Notes: generated from the sequence alone by a model not told the origin. A DNA stretch of 38,739 nucleotides from Actinomycetes bacterium (GCA_021802965.1 JAJZQZ010000006.1:1-38739); one strand, 5' to 3'. Numbered from the stretch's first letter, positions 16,635 to 30,176 are shown. A program made the numbers and translations.

Positions 16635-18104
16635 GTGGAGAGGGATCAGGCTGAGGCCATCTGGAAAGAGACTTTGGCCGTCATAAAGGCGCGCGTCAAC
16701 GAGGGCACGTTCCGGATCTGGTTCGAGCCCACAGTCGGCTTGGACATCTCCGACGGCTCCCTGTTGGTCGGTGTAGCCGCAGCATTCGCCAAGGACTGGA
16801 TCGAGACTCGGTTCATGCCCTTGCTCAACGACTGCCTGACCGAGGTGGCCGGAGGACCCATGATCGCCAGGCTCGTCGTCTCCGACGAGGTACCGAACCG
16901 CCTGGCCGGCCAGAACTCCGCCTCCCCGGGCGGTACCCCATCGCAGAACGGGGATCCGAGGGAGCGCGCCGTCGCGCACCTCGAGATGGGGCCGGGGGGT
17001 GCGGCGAAGGCATCAATCCCTCTGCCCGTGGCGGCGCACGGCGAGACCCGCTCCACTGTCGACCCGCGCAGCAACGGCCAGCGACTGAACCCGAAGTACA
17101 CCTTCGACAGTTTCGTCATCGGACCATCGAACCGCTTCGCCCATGCCGCCGCGCTGGCCGCGGCTGAAGCCCCGGGAACCAACTACAACCCCCTTTTCAT
17201 CTATGGGGGCGTCGGGCTTGGCAAGACCCATCTCCTACAGGCCATCGGCCAGTACGTCTGCCGGCACTCGCCCGAGTCGCGGGTCCTCTTCGTCACCACC
17301 GAGAGCTTCACCAACGACTTCATCAACTCCGTGCGCGACAAGAGGCTGGAGGAGTTCAAGAACCGGTACCGCCAGAACGACGTGCTCTTGATCGACGACA
17401 TCCAGTTTCTGGAGAGCAAGGAGCAGACGCAGGAAGAGGTCTTCCACACCTTCAACTCGCTGTACGACGCCGACAAGCAGATGGTCATCTCGTCGGACCG
17501 CCCGCCCCGGGCTCTTCAGACCCTCGAAGACAGACTGCGCTCGCGCTTCGAACAGGGACTGACGGTCGACATCCAGCCGCCGGACCTCGAGACCCGGATA
17601 GCAATCTTGCGCAAGAAGGTGCAGCTCGACGGGATCGCTCTCGCGGACGAGGAGGTGCTCGCGCACATCGCGTCCCGCGTCCCCACGAACATACGCGAGC
17701 TCGAAGGGTGTCTCACCCGCATTGTCGCCTACGGATCGTTCAACAAGCTGCCTATCGACCTGGCCCTCGCTCGCGAGGTCCTGAAGGACATCCCGGAGAC
17801 CGCGGGCACACGCATCACCATCGAGCTCATCCTCAACCACGTATCCACGGCGACCGGCATCTCGGTAGCCGAGATCAAGGGTGACAAGCGCAGCCGCTCC
17901 GTCGTGCAGGCCCGGCACATCACCATGTATCTGGCCCGAGAGCTGACCGACATGAGCCTGCCCAAGATCGGGGAAAGGATCGGGGGGCGCGACCACACCA
18001 CCGTCATGCACGCCGTACGGAACGTGGCCAAGCAGATGCCAGAAGATCGGGAACTCTACAACCTCATCCAGCAGCTCACCATGCAGATCAAGAGCGCTCG
18101 GTGA
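16635..18104 (+). CDS. dnaA: Chromosomal replication initiator DnaA
   Basis: NPLFIYGGVGLGKTHLLQAIG, VLLIDDIQFLESKEQTQEEVFHTFNSLYD, IGGRDHTTVMHAVRNV; GTG start. Confidence 0.98.
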   Translation: MERDQAEAIWKETLAVIKARVNEGTFRIWFEPTVGLDISDGSLLVGVAAAFAKDWIETRFMPLLNDCLTEVAGGPMIARLVVSDEVPNRLAGQNSASPGGTPSQNGDPRERAVAHLEMGPGGAAKASIPLPVAAHGETRSTVDPRSNGQRLNPKYTFDSFVIGPSNRFAHAAALAAAEAPGTNYNPLFIYGGVGLGKTHLLQAIGQYVCRHSPESRVLFVTTESFTNDFINSVRDKRLEEFKNRYRQNDVLLIDDIQFLESKEQTQEEVFHTFNSLYDADKQMVISSDRPPRALQTLEDRLRSRFEQGLTVDIQPPDLETRIAILRKKVQLDGIALADEEVLAHIASRVPTNIRELEGCLTRIVAYGSFNKLPIDLALAREVLKDIPETAGTRITIELILNHVSTATGISVAEIKGDKRSRSVVQARHITMYLARELTDMSLPKIGERIGGRDHTTVMHAVRNVAKQMPEDRELYNLIQQLTMQIKSAR

Positions 18105-18138
18105 GCACCTCGACTCGTGCTTTCACGCGGGCTTCGCA

Positions 18139-18172
18139 CAACCTGGGGACTCGCGCTGTGGGCAACCTGGGG
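18139..18172 (+). repeat. Direct repeat CAACCTGGGG x2 in dnaA-dnaN spacer
   Basis: Exact copies at 18139-18148 and 18163-18172 (24-bp period). Confidence 0.6.
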
Positions 18173-18299
18173 GAACCGGGGAGATCCGACGGCACTTTCC
18201 TCGCCTGCTCTTCTTGGCGCACCACTCTGCACGCCGTCTCCCCACCCGGCTCCACCGACGATCCCCGCCGCCAAACCGACCTCACCGCGCGTCTCCCCT

Positions 18300-18346
18300 G
18301 TTTCCACAATGCTTATGACGACGACTATCTCTATATAAAAAGACTG
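18300..18346 (+). promoter_or_regulatory. AT-rich segment with DnaA-box-like site and TATA-rich promoter-like motif upstream of dnaN
   Basis: GTTTCCACAATGCTTATGACGACGACTATCTCTATATAAAAAG; unusually AT-rich for this region. Confidence 0.45.
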
Positions 18347-18405
18347 AGGAACGCTCTGCACAGTCGCACGTCGTTCCACCGCCCCGTGACCCGCAAGGAG
18401 AGCGA

Positions 18406-19515
18406 ATGAGACTCGTCACCGACAAAGCCAGCCTTGTTGAAGCGCTCACCATCGCCGGAAAGGCAGTCTCCTTGCGGAGCTCCATCCAGGTCCTGTCCGG
18501 CGTGCTCCTGGATGCCGTGCTCGACGGGGCGATGTTGTCGGCGACTGATATGGAGATCTCCATACGCACTCCCCTGACCGGGCGGGTGGACGAAGCCGGA
18601 TCCTTGGTGTTACCGGCGCGCATCTTGACCGACATCGCCAAGAACCTCCCTGTCGGTCGAGAGGTGACGATAGAGCAGCGCTCCGGCGAGAGCCAGGTGG
18701 AGGTCCGCTGCGGAGAGTCCTTCTTCTTGCTGCACTCCATGCCGGCGGCCGACTTTCCGCAGTTTCCGGTCTTCCCGATGGACGCCCGTTTCACCGTCCA
18801 GAAAGCCGCCTTCCTCCAGACCATCGACCACGTGGCCCCTTCGGCCTCGCGGGATGAGACCCGACCCGTCCTGACCGGGGTGTTGATCCACGTCTCCAAG
18901 AGCTCCGTCAAGATGGTGGCCACCGACAGCTACCGGCTGAGCGTCAAGGAGACCAGCCTCGACGCCAGTGTCGCCGACAAGGTGCAGGCCATCGTGCCCG
19001 CGCGCGCCCTGACCGAGATATCCCGTATCGGCGCCGCCACCCAGGCCGACACCCTCACGATCGTGCCCACCGAGAACCAGATCCTCTTCGAGATAGGCGG
19101 CGTGGCCCTCATCTCACGGCTCATCGACGGACAGTTCCCCAATTACCGTCAGCTTCTCCCGGAGAGCTTTGACTACGAGGTCGCCGTGGACCGGGCGGAG
19201 TTCTTGGAAGTGATCCGCCGTGTCGGCCTCCTGGCCCAGCGCAACGCGCCCGTGCGTCTGCACTTCACCGAGAACACACTGACCATAGCCGCGGAATCAC
19301 AGGACGTGGGCAAGGCCCGCGAGAGCATCCCCGTGCGCTACTCGGGTGACGACCTCGAGATCGGCTTCAACCCCGAGTTCCTGGAAGCGGGCGTCGCCGC
19401 CGTCAACGAATCGAGCGTCTTCCTGAAGTTCATAAGCCCTCTTCGCCCCGGGCTCATCAAGGGCGAAGCCGATGACTTCCTGTATCTGATCATGCCGATA
19501 CGCCTCTCGGATTGA
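18406..19515 (+). CDS. dnaN: DNA polymerase III beta sliding clamp
   Basis: 369 aa; ISVKET/TDSYRLSVKET, PVLTGVLIH, C-terminal LYLIMPIRLSD. Confidence 0.97.
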   Translation: MRLVTDKASLVEALTIAGKAVSLRSSIQVLSGVLLDAVLDGAMLSATDMEISIRTPLTGRVDEAGSLVLPARILTDIAKNLPVGREVTIEQRSGESQVEVRCGESFFLLHSMPAADFPQFPVFPMDARFTVQKAAFLQTIDHVAPSASRDETRPVLTGVLIHVSKSSVKMVATDSYRLSVKETSLDASVADKVQAIVPARALTEISRIGAATQADTLTIVPTENQILFEIGGVALISRLIDGQFPNYRQLLPESFDYEVAVDRAEFLEVIRRVGLLAQRNAPVRLHFTENTLTIAAESQDVGKARESIPVRYSGDDLEIGFNPEFLEAGVAAVNESSVFLKFISPLRPGLIKGEADDFLYLIMPIRLSD

Positions 19516-19775
19516 GGCCCAAGAGCAACACGGGTCCGCCCGAGTCGGTCCGCGTGAGGGGCGTCATCACTCTGGGTCAGTTCCTCAAGTTCGCGGGGCT
19601 CGCGTCCACGGGCGGGGAGGCGAAGGCCGGGGTCGAAGCGGGTGCGGTCCGGGTCAACGGCGCGGTGGACACGCACCGGGGGCGAAAGCTCGTCGACGGT
19701 GATGTCGTCTCTTTCAGGGGCTCTTCACGGCGGGTGAGTGTGGCCGAGGACCTCTCGGCCCCGACCGGCAGCTGA
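19512..19775 (+). CDS. S4 domain RNA-binding protein (YaaA/YbcJ-like)
   Basis: ITLGQFLKFAGLASTGGEAKAGVEAGAVRVNGAVDTHRGRKLVDGDVVSF; position between dnaN and recF. Confidence 0.9.
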   Translation: MRPKSNTGPPESVRVRGVITLGQFLKFAGLASTGGEAKAGVEAGAVRVNGAVDTHRGRKLVDGDVVSFRGSSRRVSVAEDLSAPTGS

Positions 19776-19795
19776 CTCCGGCTGCGGCACCCGAC

Positions 19796-20914
19796 ATGCG
19801 GTCGTCCCACGACCATGTCCTGAGGCGGGCGACCCTTGTGAACGTACGCTGTCATCAGGCGTTCGACGCGTCGTTCGGGTCCGGGTCGAGCGTCCTCGTG
19901 GGTGCGAACGGCACGGGCAAGACCAGTGTCTTGGAGGCTGTGCACTTCCTCCTTCGCGGATGGTCCCCGCGCACGGCCCAACCCCGCGAGATCGTCACCG
20001 AAGGTCGGCGGGTGCTGCGGGTGGAGGCGGAGCTCGCGGACCAGAAGGGACACGCCTTCTCCGCCGCCTTGGGATACGCCGTCGACGGCGAAAGACGCCT
20101 CACCGTGGACGGCTCGCCGGTGCGGGACGTCTTTCGTCTCGAGGAGACGGTGCCGGTGCGCATGTTCGTTCCCGACGACCTGCGTCTGGTCAAGGGGAGC
20201 CCGCGCCGGCGGCGCCAATACCTCGACGCTCTGGCTGGGGCCTCGTCCGCGGGCTATCGGCAGTCACTGGCCCGCTATGAGGAGGCGCTCCAGCAGCGCA
20301 ACGCCCTGCTGAGATCGGGGGTTGTGGGTGCCGACCACCTACCCTGGGAAGTGCTGTTGGCACGCGAAGGTCTCACCCTCGTCCACGCCCGCGCCCGTTC
20401 TCTGGCGGGTATAGCCGGCCCCTACGCATGGGCTCATCGGATGCTCGCCGGGGAACGCATCGGACCGGCTACCCTCTCGTACCGCACGAACGTGGCCGAG
20501 TTGGACGAGCCGGCGTACCGGCACGGGTTAGCGAAGAGCCGCGATAGTGACCGCCGGCGCACGTTCACCCATCTCGGGCCCCATCGGGACGACGTCCGGT
20601 TCCTGCTCGAAGGCCGCGACCTGCGCGACTATGGTTCCCAAGGGGAGCAGCGGACCGCGCTGTTGGCCCTCATGCTGGCCGAGCGGGAATGGAGGGGCGC
20701 CGAGGGTGGGGCGGTGCCGCTCCTCCTCCTGGATGACGTGATGAGCGAGCTCGACGGAGATAGACGGCGCGCCCTCATGCGCGTGCTCGCCGAAGGTGGG
20801 CAGGCCGTACTGACGACCACGGACCTGCACTACTTTACCGGCGAGGAGCTGGAGGCGGGCGCGGTGATCGAGCTGCCCGGAAGAGGGGCAGGCTCCCTTG
20901 GTGAGACCGGTTAG
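19796..20914 (+). CDS. recF: DNA replication/repair protein RecF
   Basis: VLVGANGTGKTSVLEAVHFLLRG, YGSQGEQRTALLALMLAE, LLLDDVMSELDGDRR. Confidence 0.96.
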   Translation: MRSSHDHVLRRATLVNVRCHQAFDASFGSGSSVLVGANGTGKTSVLEAVHFLLRGWSPRTAQPREIVTEGRRVLRVEAELADQKGHAFSAALGYAVDGERRLTVDGSPVRDVFRLEETVPVRMFVPDDLRLVKGSPRRRRQYLDALAGASSAGYRQSLARYEEALQQRNALLRSGVVGADHLPWEVLLAREGLTLVHARARSLAGIAGPYAWAHRMLAGERIGPATLSYRTNVAELDEPAYRHGLAKSRDSDRRRTFTHLGPHRDDVRFLLEGRDLRDYGSQGEQRTALLALMLAEREWRGAEGGAVPLLLLDDVMSELDGDRRRALMRVLAEGGQAVLTTTDLHYFTGEELEAGAVIELPGRGAGSLGETG

Positions 20915-20916
20915 CC

Positions 20917-23794
<2,878 letters not shown>

Positions 23795-23805
23795 TAAGGG
23801 CGACG

Positions 23806-26295
23806 ATGCTGGAGACGTTCGAGGGCCGGATAGAGCAGATCGAGATCGCCGAGGAGATGCGCTCCTCGTATCTCGACTACGCCATGAGCGTGATCGTGGG
23901 ACGCGCCCTCCCCGACGTCCGGGATGGGCTCAAGCCGGTCCACCGGCGTGTCCTCTACGGCATGCACGACGCCGGCATGCAGCCCAACCGGCCGTACCGC
24001 AAGTGCGCCCGCATCGTGGGGGACGTCATGGGTAGCTTCCACCCCCACGGCGATGCGGCCATCTACGACACCCTGGTGCGGATGGCACAGGACTTCTCCA
24101 TCCGCTATCCCTTGGTCGACGGCCACGGCAACTTCGGCTCGGTCGACGGTGACTCCGCCGCCGCCATGCGCTACACGGAGTGCCGCCTCAGCAAGATCGC
24201 GGTGGAGATGCTCCGCGACATCGACGCCGACACCGTCGACTGGGTGCCCAACTACGACGAGAGCCGCGAGGAGCCCACCGTGCTCCCCGCCCGCTTCCCC
24301 AACCTGCTGGTCAACGGCAGCTCGGGCATCGCCGTCGGCATGGCTACGAACATCCCGCCGCACAATCTCGCCGAGGTGATCGACGCCACTGTGGCGTTGA
24401 TAGACGACCCCACCATGGACGCCGCCGCCCTGATGCGGCACGTCAAGGGGCCCGACTTCCCGACGGGCGGCATCATCATGGGCATGGCCGGCATCCGCGA
24501 GGCCTACGAGACCGGGCGAGGGCGTGTGGTCGTCCGGGCTCGTGCGCACACCGAGCCGCTGAAGCAGGGCAAAGCCGCCATCATCGTCACCGAGATCCCG
24601 TACCAGGTGAACAAGGCCCAGCTCATAGAGAAGATCGCCGACCTGGTGCGCGAGAAGAAGATCCCCGAGATCTCCGACCTGCGGGACGAATCCGACCGCT
24701 CCGGCATGCGCGTCGTGATCGAGTTGAAGCGCGAGGCCATTCCCAAAGTGGTGCTCAACAAGCTCTACAAGCACACCGCTATGCAGTCCACTTTCGGCGT
24801 CAACGCCCTCGCCTTGGTTGATGGAGTGCCCAAGACGCTGACCCTGCGTGAGCTCCTGCGCCACTACGTCGCCCACCAGAAGGACGTCATCGTCCGGCGT
24901 ACCCGGCACGAGCTCGAGAAGGCCAAGAAGCGGGCCCATATACTCGAAGGTCTCCTGGTGGCCATCGCCAACCTCGACGAGGTCATCCGCATCATCCGCT
25001 CGAGCGAGGACACCGAAGCCGCCCGCATGGGCCTCATGGATCGGTTCAAGCTCTCCGAGGAGCAGGCCCAGGCGATCGTCGACCTGCGCCTGCGCAACCT
25101 GACCGCTCTCGAGCGTCACAAGATCGAGGAGGAGCACCGGGACCTCATGGAGCGCATCGCCTACCTCGAGTCCATCCTCGCCAATGAGTCGATGGTCTAC
25201 GACATCATCAAGGAAGAACTGCTCGAGATCCGCGGCATGTACCACGACCCGCGGCGCACCGAAATCGCTCCCTCCGAGGACGAGATCGACATCGAGGACA
25301 TGATCGCGGTCGAGGACATGGTCATCTCGTTGACCAAGTCCGGCTACGTCAAGCGCCTGCCTGTCTCGACGTACCGCACCCAACAGCGCGGCGGCATCGG
25401 TGTGATGGGCATGGACCTGAAAGACGGCGACTACATCGAGCACCTCTTCATCACCAGCACCCACCACTTCATCCTCTTCTTCAGCTCGCGTGGCAAGGTG
25501 TACCGGTCGAAGGTGCACGAGCTGCCGCTGGGGAGCCGGCAGAGCAAGGGGCGGGCCATAGTCAACCTCCTGCCTCTGGCCCAGGACGAGGAGATCAAGG
25601 CGGTCATCGCTACCAAGGACTTCACCGACGCCCGCTTCCTGATCTTCTCCACCCGCAACGGTCTGGTCAAGAAGACGGACTTCATAGCGTACAACACACC
25701 GCTCAAGGCCGATGGCATCAAGGCCATCCTCCTCGACGGCGACGACGAGTTGGTCGCGGTGCGTCACACGAACGGCGACGACCGCGTGATCCTCGTATCG
25801 TCCGAGGGCAAAGCGGTCCGCTTCCACGAGAGAGACGTGCGTCCGATGGGTCGCAGCACGCGTGGTGTCACCGGCATGCGGTTGCCCAGGGGCCATCACG
25901 TGATCGGGATGGTCAACGCCCGCGCCGACGCCGACCTCTTCTGCGTGACCACCGGCGGCTACGGCAAGCGGACTCCGGTGTCGGCATACCCCGATCACCG
26001 GCGGGGCGGCTCCGGTGTCCTGACCATCAAGGACTCCCCCGATCGGGGAGACCTGGTGGCGATCGCGGTCGTCCGCGACAATCACGAGCTGATCTTGGCC
26101 TCGCTCGACGGCACCGTCATCCGTATCCCGGTCATAGCCATCCGACCTACCGGGCGCAACACCATGGGTGTCCGGGTGATGAACCTGCGCGGGGACGACC
26201 AAGTCGCCAGCATGGCCCGCGTGGTGGCCGAGCCGACCCCGGGGATGAACGGTAACGAGTCCCTCGAGCAGCTGGAGTTGACCGAGGAAGAATGA
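23806..26295 (+). CDS. gyrA: DNA gyrase subunit A
   Basis: [48 protein letters not shown] GyrA box-type; 829 aa. Confidence 0.98.
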   Translation: MLETFEGRIEQIEIAEEMRSSYLDYAMSVIVGRALPDVRDGLKPVHRRVLYGMHDAGMQPNRPYRKCARIVGDVMGSFHPHGDAAIYDTLVRMAQDFSIRYPLVDGHGNFGSVDGDSAAAMRYTECRLSKIAVEMLRDIDADTVDWVPNYDESREEPTVLPARFPNLLVNGSSGIAVGMATNIPPHNLAEVIDATVALIDDPTMDAAALMRHVKGPDFPTGGIIMGMAGIREAYETGRGRVVVRARAHTEPLKQGKAAIIVTEIPYQVNKAQLIEKIADLVREKKIPEISDLRDESDRSGMRVVIELKREAIPKVVLNKLYKHTAMQSTFGVNALALVDGVPKTLTLRELLRHYVAHQKDVIVRRTRHELEKAKKRAHILEGLLVAIANLDEVIRIIRSSEDTEAARMGLMDRFKLSEEQAQAIVDLRLRNLTALERHKIEEEHRDLMERIAYLESILANESMVYDIIKEELLEIRGMYHDPRRTEIAPSEDEIDIEDMIAVEDMVISLTKSGYVKRLPVSTYRTQQRGGIGVMGMDLKDGDYIEHLFITSTHHFILFFSSRGKVYRSKVHELPLGSRQSKGRAIVNLLPLAQDEEIKAVIATKDFTDARFLIFSTRNGLVKKTDFIAYNTPLKADGIKAILLDGDDELVAVRHTNGDDRVILVSSEGKAVRFHERDVRPMGRSTRGVTGMRLPRGHHVIGMVNARADADLFCVTTGGYGKRTPVSAYPDHRRGGSGVLTIKDSPDRGDLVAIAVVRDNHELILASLDGTVIRIPVIAIRPTGRNTMGVRVMNLRGDDQVASMARVVAEPTPGMNGNESLEQLELTEEE

Positions 26296-26379
26296 TCCGG
26301 CGGCCGTGGCCGGCGCGACCCTTGGGCGGTCGTCCGGTCCGCCCCTCTGAGCCCCGCCGGCTCGACCTCGTGCCGCCGG

Positions 26380-26793
26380 TTACTTCAGTGTCGCGATGTA
26401 CGCCGTGATCGCATCGACCTCTTCCTGGGAGAATCGGCCCGCGAAGGCGGGCATCGAGCCCTTGCCTTTGTCGATCGCCTGCTTGATGTCGTCCGCCTGG
26501 GCGCCGACGAGGCTCTTGCTGAGTTTGCTCTTGCCGTCGTTGCCATGGCAGCCGGCGCAGTAGACCGCAAACAGGTTCTCTCCCGACCGAGCGGCGAGCG
26601 TCGTGGCGGCTCCGCCGCCCCCAGATCCACTCGTGGCGGTGCTCGCCGGCCCGCCGACGGTCGTGGTCACGGAGCGGGAGGTGGTCGCCGTGTCTGCACC
26701 GCATGACGCCATCACGCCTGTTAGCGCGAAGACGAGAGCGAAGGTGAGCAAAGCCGCGGCTGCTGTACGGACTGTAGTCGTTGGAAGCGTCAT
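26380..26793 (-). CDS. Lipoprotein monoheme cytochrome c
   Basis: N-terminal signal ending MASC; Ser/Gly/Thr linker; CAGCH heme motif; GSMPAFAGRFSQEEVDAITAYIATLK. Confidence 0.88.
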   Translation of the reverse strand: MTLPTTTVRTAAAALLTFALVFALTGVMASCGADTATTSRSVTTTVGGPASTATSGSGGGGAATTLAARSGENLFAVYCAGCHGNDGKSKLSKSLVGAQADDIKQAIDKGKGSMPAFAGRFSQEEVDAITAYIATLK

Positions 26794-27227
26794 TGGAGCC
26801 CCACCGCATACGCCGCTACGGCGTCGATCTCTTCCGGCGTCAGGGTTCCCGCGAAAGGAGGCATGAGGTCGGCGCCGGTCTTGATCTTCTCGACGACTGA
26901 AGCTGTGTCGTCAGCCGTCAGGGGTCTGAGGTCCGGGCCCACTCCGCCTTCACCTGCCGCGCCGTGGCAGCGGGCGCAGTTCGCCGCGTAGATGGCGGCG
27001 CCGTCTGCTCCCGCTCCGGGCGCGGACGGCGTTGGTCCGGCCGTCGTCGGGGCCGCTGTGGACGGCACCCCGGTCGACGGGGTCGCCGTGGTCGTGGTGG
27101 TCCCGCCGCCGCATCCGGCGACGATGAGTACGAGTGCGACGAGGGCCTCGAGGGCGAGAGCGGACAAGCGGGTACGGTTCACGTCGGGCCTCCCTCCTCG
27201 GGCGTCAAGATCCATCGCCGGTTTCAT
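26790..27227 (-). CDS. Lipoprotein monoheme cytochrome c
   Basis: Lipobox VAGC; Thr/Pro-rich linker; CARCH; LMPPFAGTLTPEEIDAVAAYAVGLQ; ATGA overlap with 27224-27598. Confidence 0.87.
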   Translation of the reverse strand: MKPAMDLDARGGRPDVNRTRLSALALEALVALVLIVAGCGGGTTTTTATPSTGVPSTAAPTTAGPTPSAPGAGADGAAIYAANCARCHGAAGEGGVGPDLRPLTADDTASVVEKIKTGADLMPPFAGTLTPEEIDAVAAYAVGLQ

Positions 27228-27598
27228 TGAAGTCCCGCCACATACGTCGCCACTGAATCGATCTGCTCTTGTGTCAGCGCACCCCCGAAGGCCGGCATCC
27301 CCCCGCCGCCGTTGGTCACCTGCTTCACGATCCGCTGCAGGTCGCTTTCGGTGAACGGGCGGAGATCTGGTCCCTGGCCTCCCTGTCCCTGAGCCCCGTG
27401 GCAGGGCGTGCAGTTCGACGCGAACAGCGTGGCTCCTTCGGCGCCGCCCCCACTCCCACCGCCGCCTCCGCTTGCCGCCGTGGTGCCGGGCGCAGCTGTT
27501 GTATCTGTGCTTCCTCCACCGCCTCCGCAGCTGGAGGCGATCAAGATGAGGGTCACGATCATCGCTGCCACGACCGCGACTACGAGGGCTCGTTTCAT
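27224..27598 (-). CDS. Lipoprotein monoheme cytochrome c
   Basis: Lipobox ASSC; Gly-rich linker; CTPCH; GGMPAFGGALTQEQIDSVATYVAGLQ. Confidence 0.88.
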   Translation of the reverse strand: MKRALVVAVVAAMIVTLILIASSCGGGGGSTDTTAAPGTTAASGGGGGSGGGAEGATLFASNCTPCHGAQGQGGQGPDLRPFTESDLQRIVKQVTNGGGGMPAFGGALTQEQIDSVATYVAGLQ

Positions 27599-27715
27599 GC
27601 GCAATACCTCCTCGGCGTACGTGAAGGCCCCTCCCCGGCGGGTGAGGGGACGGAGCGCGTGGGCTACCCCGCGCATGGGTCCTGTACCCACGCCCACCGG
27701 GGCACAAACGAACGC

Positions 27716-29395
27716 CTACATGGTGACTCGCCGGACCTCGTCGATGGTAGTGAGGTGCCGGAGCACCTTTCGCAGGCCGTCCTGCCGGAGTGTCGTCATG
27801 CCGGCGCCTACCGCCGCATCGCGGATGGCGTCGCTGGTGGCGCCTTCGGTCATCGCCTGCTTGATCTGGCGCGTGACCGGAAGGACCTCGAAGATGCCCA
27901 GCCGACCCGAGTAACCTGTGCCGTAGCAGCGACGACAACCAACGGCCACGCCTATCGACACCTCGTGGCTACCGAGGAACGCCCGCTCCGCTTCCGTCAT
28001 GTGCATGGGCTTGAGCACATCGGTGGCCAGGCAGTGGGGGCACAGGCGCCGCGCCAGCCGTTGAGCCACCACGCACTCGAGCGAGGACGCTGTCAGGTAG
28101 GGCGGCACCCCCATCTCCGCGAGCCGCGTGATCGTGGAGGGGGCGTCGTTCGTGTGGAGCGTGGAGAGCACGAGGTGGCCGGTCAGGGAAGCCTCCGTGG
28201 CTATGATGGCCGTCTCGCGGTCGCGGATCTCACCGATCATGATGATGTCGGGGTCGCTTCGGACGAGAGAGCGCAACGCGGCCGCGAACGTGAGGCCGAT
28301 GGTCGGCTTCACTTGGCTCTGGAGAACGCCGGGCATCTTGCGCTCGACCGGGTCTTCGACGGTGTATATCTTGACCGACGGCTTGTTGATCTCCTCGAGG
28401 GCCGAGTAGAGCGTGGTCGACTTTCCCGACCCCGTGGGTCCGGTGATGAGGATCTGACCATGGGGCCGCGTGAGGGCCCGGCGGAAGACCATGAGCTCGC
28501 TTTCCGACATGCCCAACTCTTCCAGCGAGATCTCGAACATGGATTCATCGAGGAGGCGGATGGTCATGTTCTCGCCGTAGGCCGTAGGGATGCTGGCGAT
28601 GCGGAGGTCGACGGTCTGGTCGGGGGAGCGGTAGGTGGCGCGGCCGTCTTGAGGCAGCCGTTTCTCGGCGATGTCCATATCACCCATGATCTTGAGGCGG
28701 GAGATCACGCCTCCCTTCACGTCGTTGGGGATCTCGCTGAACGGATGGAGTACGCCGTCGATCCGGATGCGAACGATCATCTCGTAGAGCTGAGGCTCGA
28801 AGTGCACGTCGGATGCCCGGCGCTTGATCGCCGAGTCGAGGATGTCGTTCACCAGAGCCACAACTGACTTCTCTTCGGCGATCCGCCGGTCTTCGGCGAC
28901 GGCGCCCGAGCCGATCTCGTCGCGATCGGCCTCGGACAGCGAACCTTTGTTCGAGAAGAAGTAGTCGACGGTCTCGGTGAAGGCGGTGTGCGTCGTGACC
29001 ACGGGCATGACCTCATGGCCGGTCATCACGCGCACGTCGTCGAGGGTGACTACGTCGAGGGGGTTCACCATGGCCACGATGAGCGCGTCGCGGTCGAAGT
29101 CGACCGGTATCACCTGCCGAGCGCGGATGAACTTCTCGGTCAGGAGACCGACGGCCCGAGGATTGGGGAAGATCTCCCCGAGGGGCACGATCGGCAGATG
29201 CTTCTGCGAGGCCAGGGCCTGAGCGAGCTGCTCGTCGGAGACAAAGCCCAGCTTCAGGAGGGCTTCGCCCAGCCGCGCCCCGTTCTCGTTCTGATAGCTC
29301 AGCGCTCGCTCCAACTGTTCGTCGTTGACGAAGCGCTTCTCGAGAAGGATGTCGCCCAGGCGACGGCCTCCGTTCTGTGCCCCGCGCGATCTCAC
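27716..29395 (-). CDS. Type IV pilus/type II secretion ATPase (PilB/GspE) with N-terminal MshEN repeats
   Basis: ITGPTGSGKSTTLYSALEEI, MIGEIRDRETAIIATEASLTGHLVLSTLHTNDA, CPHC/CRRC; RLGDILLEKRFVNDEQLERALSYQ and RLGEALLKLGFVSDEQLAQALASQ. Confidence 0.94.
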   Translation of the reverse strand: MRSRGAQNGGRRLGDILLEKRFVNDEQLERALSYQNENGARLGEALLKLGFVSDEQLAQALASQKHLPIVPLGEIFPNPRAVGLLTEKFIRARQVIPVDFDRDALIVAMVNPLDVVTLDDVRVMTGHEVMPVVTTHTAFTETVDYFFSNKGSLSEADRDEIGSGAVAEDRRIAEEKSVVALVNDILDSAIKRRASDVHFEPQLYEMIVRIRIDGVLHPFSEIPNDVKGGVISRLKIMGDMDIAEKRLPQDGRATYRSPDQTVDLRIASIPTAYGENMTIRLLDESMFEISLEELGMSESELMVFRRALTRPHGQILITGPTGSGKSTTLYSALEEINKPSVKIYTVEDPVERKMPGVLQSQVKPTIGLTFAAALRSLVRSDPDIIMIGEIRDRETAIIATEASLTGHLVLSTLHTNDAPSTITRLAEMGVPPYLTASSLECVVAQRLARRLCPHCLATDVLKPMHMTEAERAFLGSHEVSIGVAVGCRRCYGTGYSGRLGIFEVLPVTRQIKQAMTEGATSDAIRDAAVGAGMTTLRQDGLRKVLRHLTTIDEVRRVTM

Positions 29396-29468
29396 GATTG
29401 GTGGGTCTCCTTGGGGTGCGTCGGGTTTCTACTTACTTGGCTTGGTGTATCCTATCGGCATACGAAGC

Positions 29469-30176
29469 ATGACCCATTACATTCCGAAGGAGTCCCCCGT
29501 GTTCTTCTACGACTGGACCTTCTTCCTTCTCATCCCCGCGCTGATCCTCACCGTATACGCACAGATCAGGGTGAGCTCCACCTTCAACCGGTTCTCGCAG
29601 GTCCGCTCGGGCCGGGGTCTCACCGGGGCCCAAGGGGCCCGCATGCTGCTCGATTCGGCCGGTCTGCAAAACGTGCCGATCGAGGTGATCGGTGGACGAC
29701 TGAGCGACCACTACGATCCGCGCAGCCGCACCCTCAGTCTGAGCCAGGACGTGGCGAACAGTGACTCGCTGGCCTCCCTCGGGGTTGCCGCGCACGAAGC
29801 CGGGCATGCGCTGCAACACGCCGAAGGATACGCGGCCATGAAGCTGCGGAGCACGCTGGTGCCCGCGGCAGGCCTGGGCAGCCAGCTCGGGTACATCTTG
29901 TTCTTCGTCGGTCTGCTGTTCTTCAGGAGCCCGGCGATGATGAACCTGGGCATAGTGCTCTTCTCGGCCGCGGTCCTTTTCACCGTCGTGACGCTGCCCG
30001 TCGAGCTGAACGCCTCGAAGCGGGCGCTGGCCATGTTGGAGTCCAAGGGCATCCTGGTGTCGACCGAGATCGACGGGGCCCGCAAAGTGCTGCGGGCGGC
30101 TGCCCTCACCTACGTGGCCGCGGCGCTGATGGCCTTACTCAACCTCGTGAGGATGATCCTGCTGAGCCGCCGGTAG
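29469..30176 (+). CDS. YugP-type membrane zinc metallopeptidase
   Basis: GLQNVPIEVIGGRLSDHYDPRSRTLSLSQDVANSDSLASLGVAAHEAGHALQHAEGY; multiple TM. Confidence 0.92.
   Translation: MTHYIPKESPVFFYDWTFFLLIPALILTVYAQIRVSSTFNRFSQVRSGRGLTGAQGARMLLDSAGLQNVPIEVIGGRLSDHYDPRSRTLSLSQDVANSDSLASLGVAAHEAGHALQHAEGYAAMKLRSTLVPAAGLGSQLGYILFFVGLLFFRSPAMMNLGIVLFSAAVLFTVVTLPVELNASKRALAMLESKGILVSTEIDGARKVLRAAALTYVAAALMALLNLVRMILLSRR

Noticed and set aside
27228-27938. N-terminal extension of ORF 26790-27938 (minus)
   Set aside because: Overlaps the third cytochrome gene out of frame and is Arg-rich low complexity; real start is 27227.
27269-28867. 532-aa plus-strand ORF antisense to PilB/GspE
   Set aside because: Codon-bias artefact; minus strand encodes Walker A/B ATPase.
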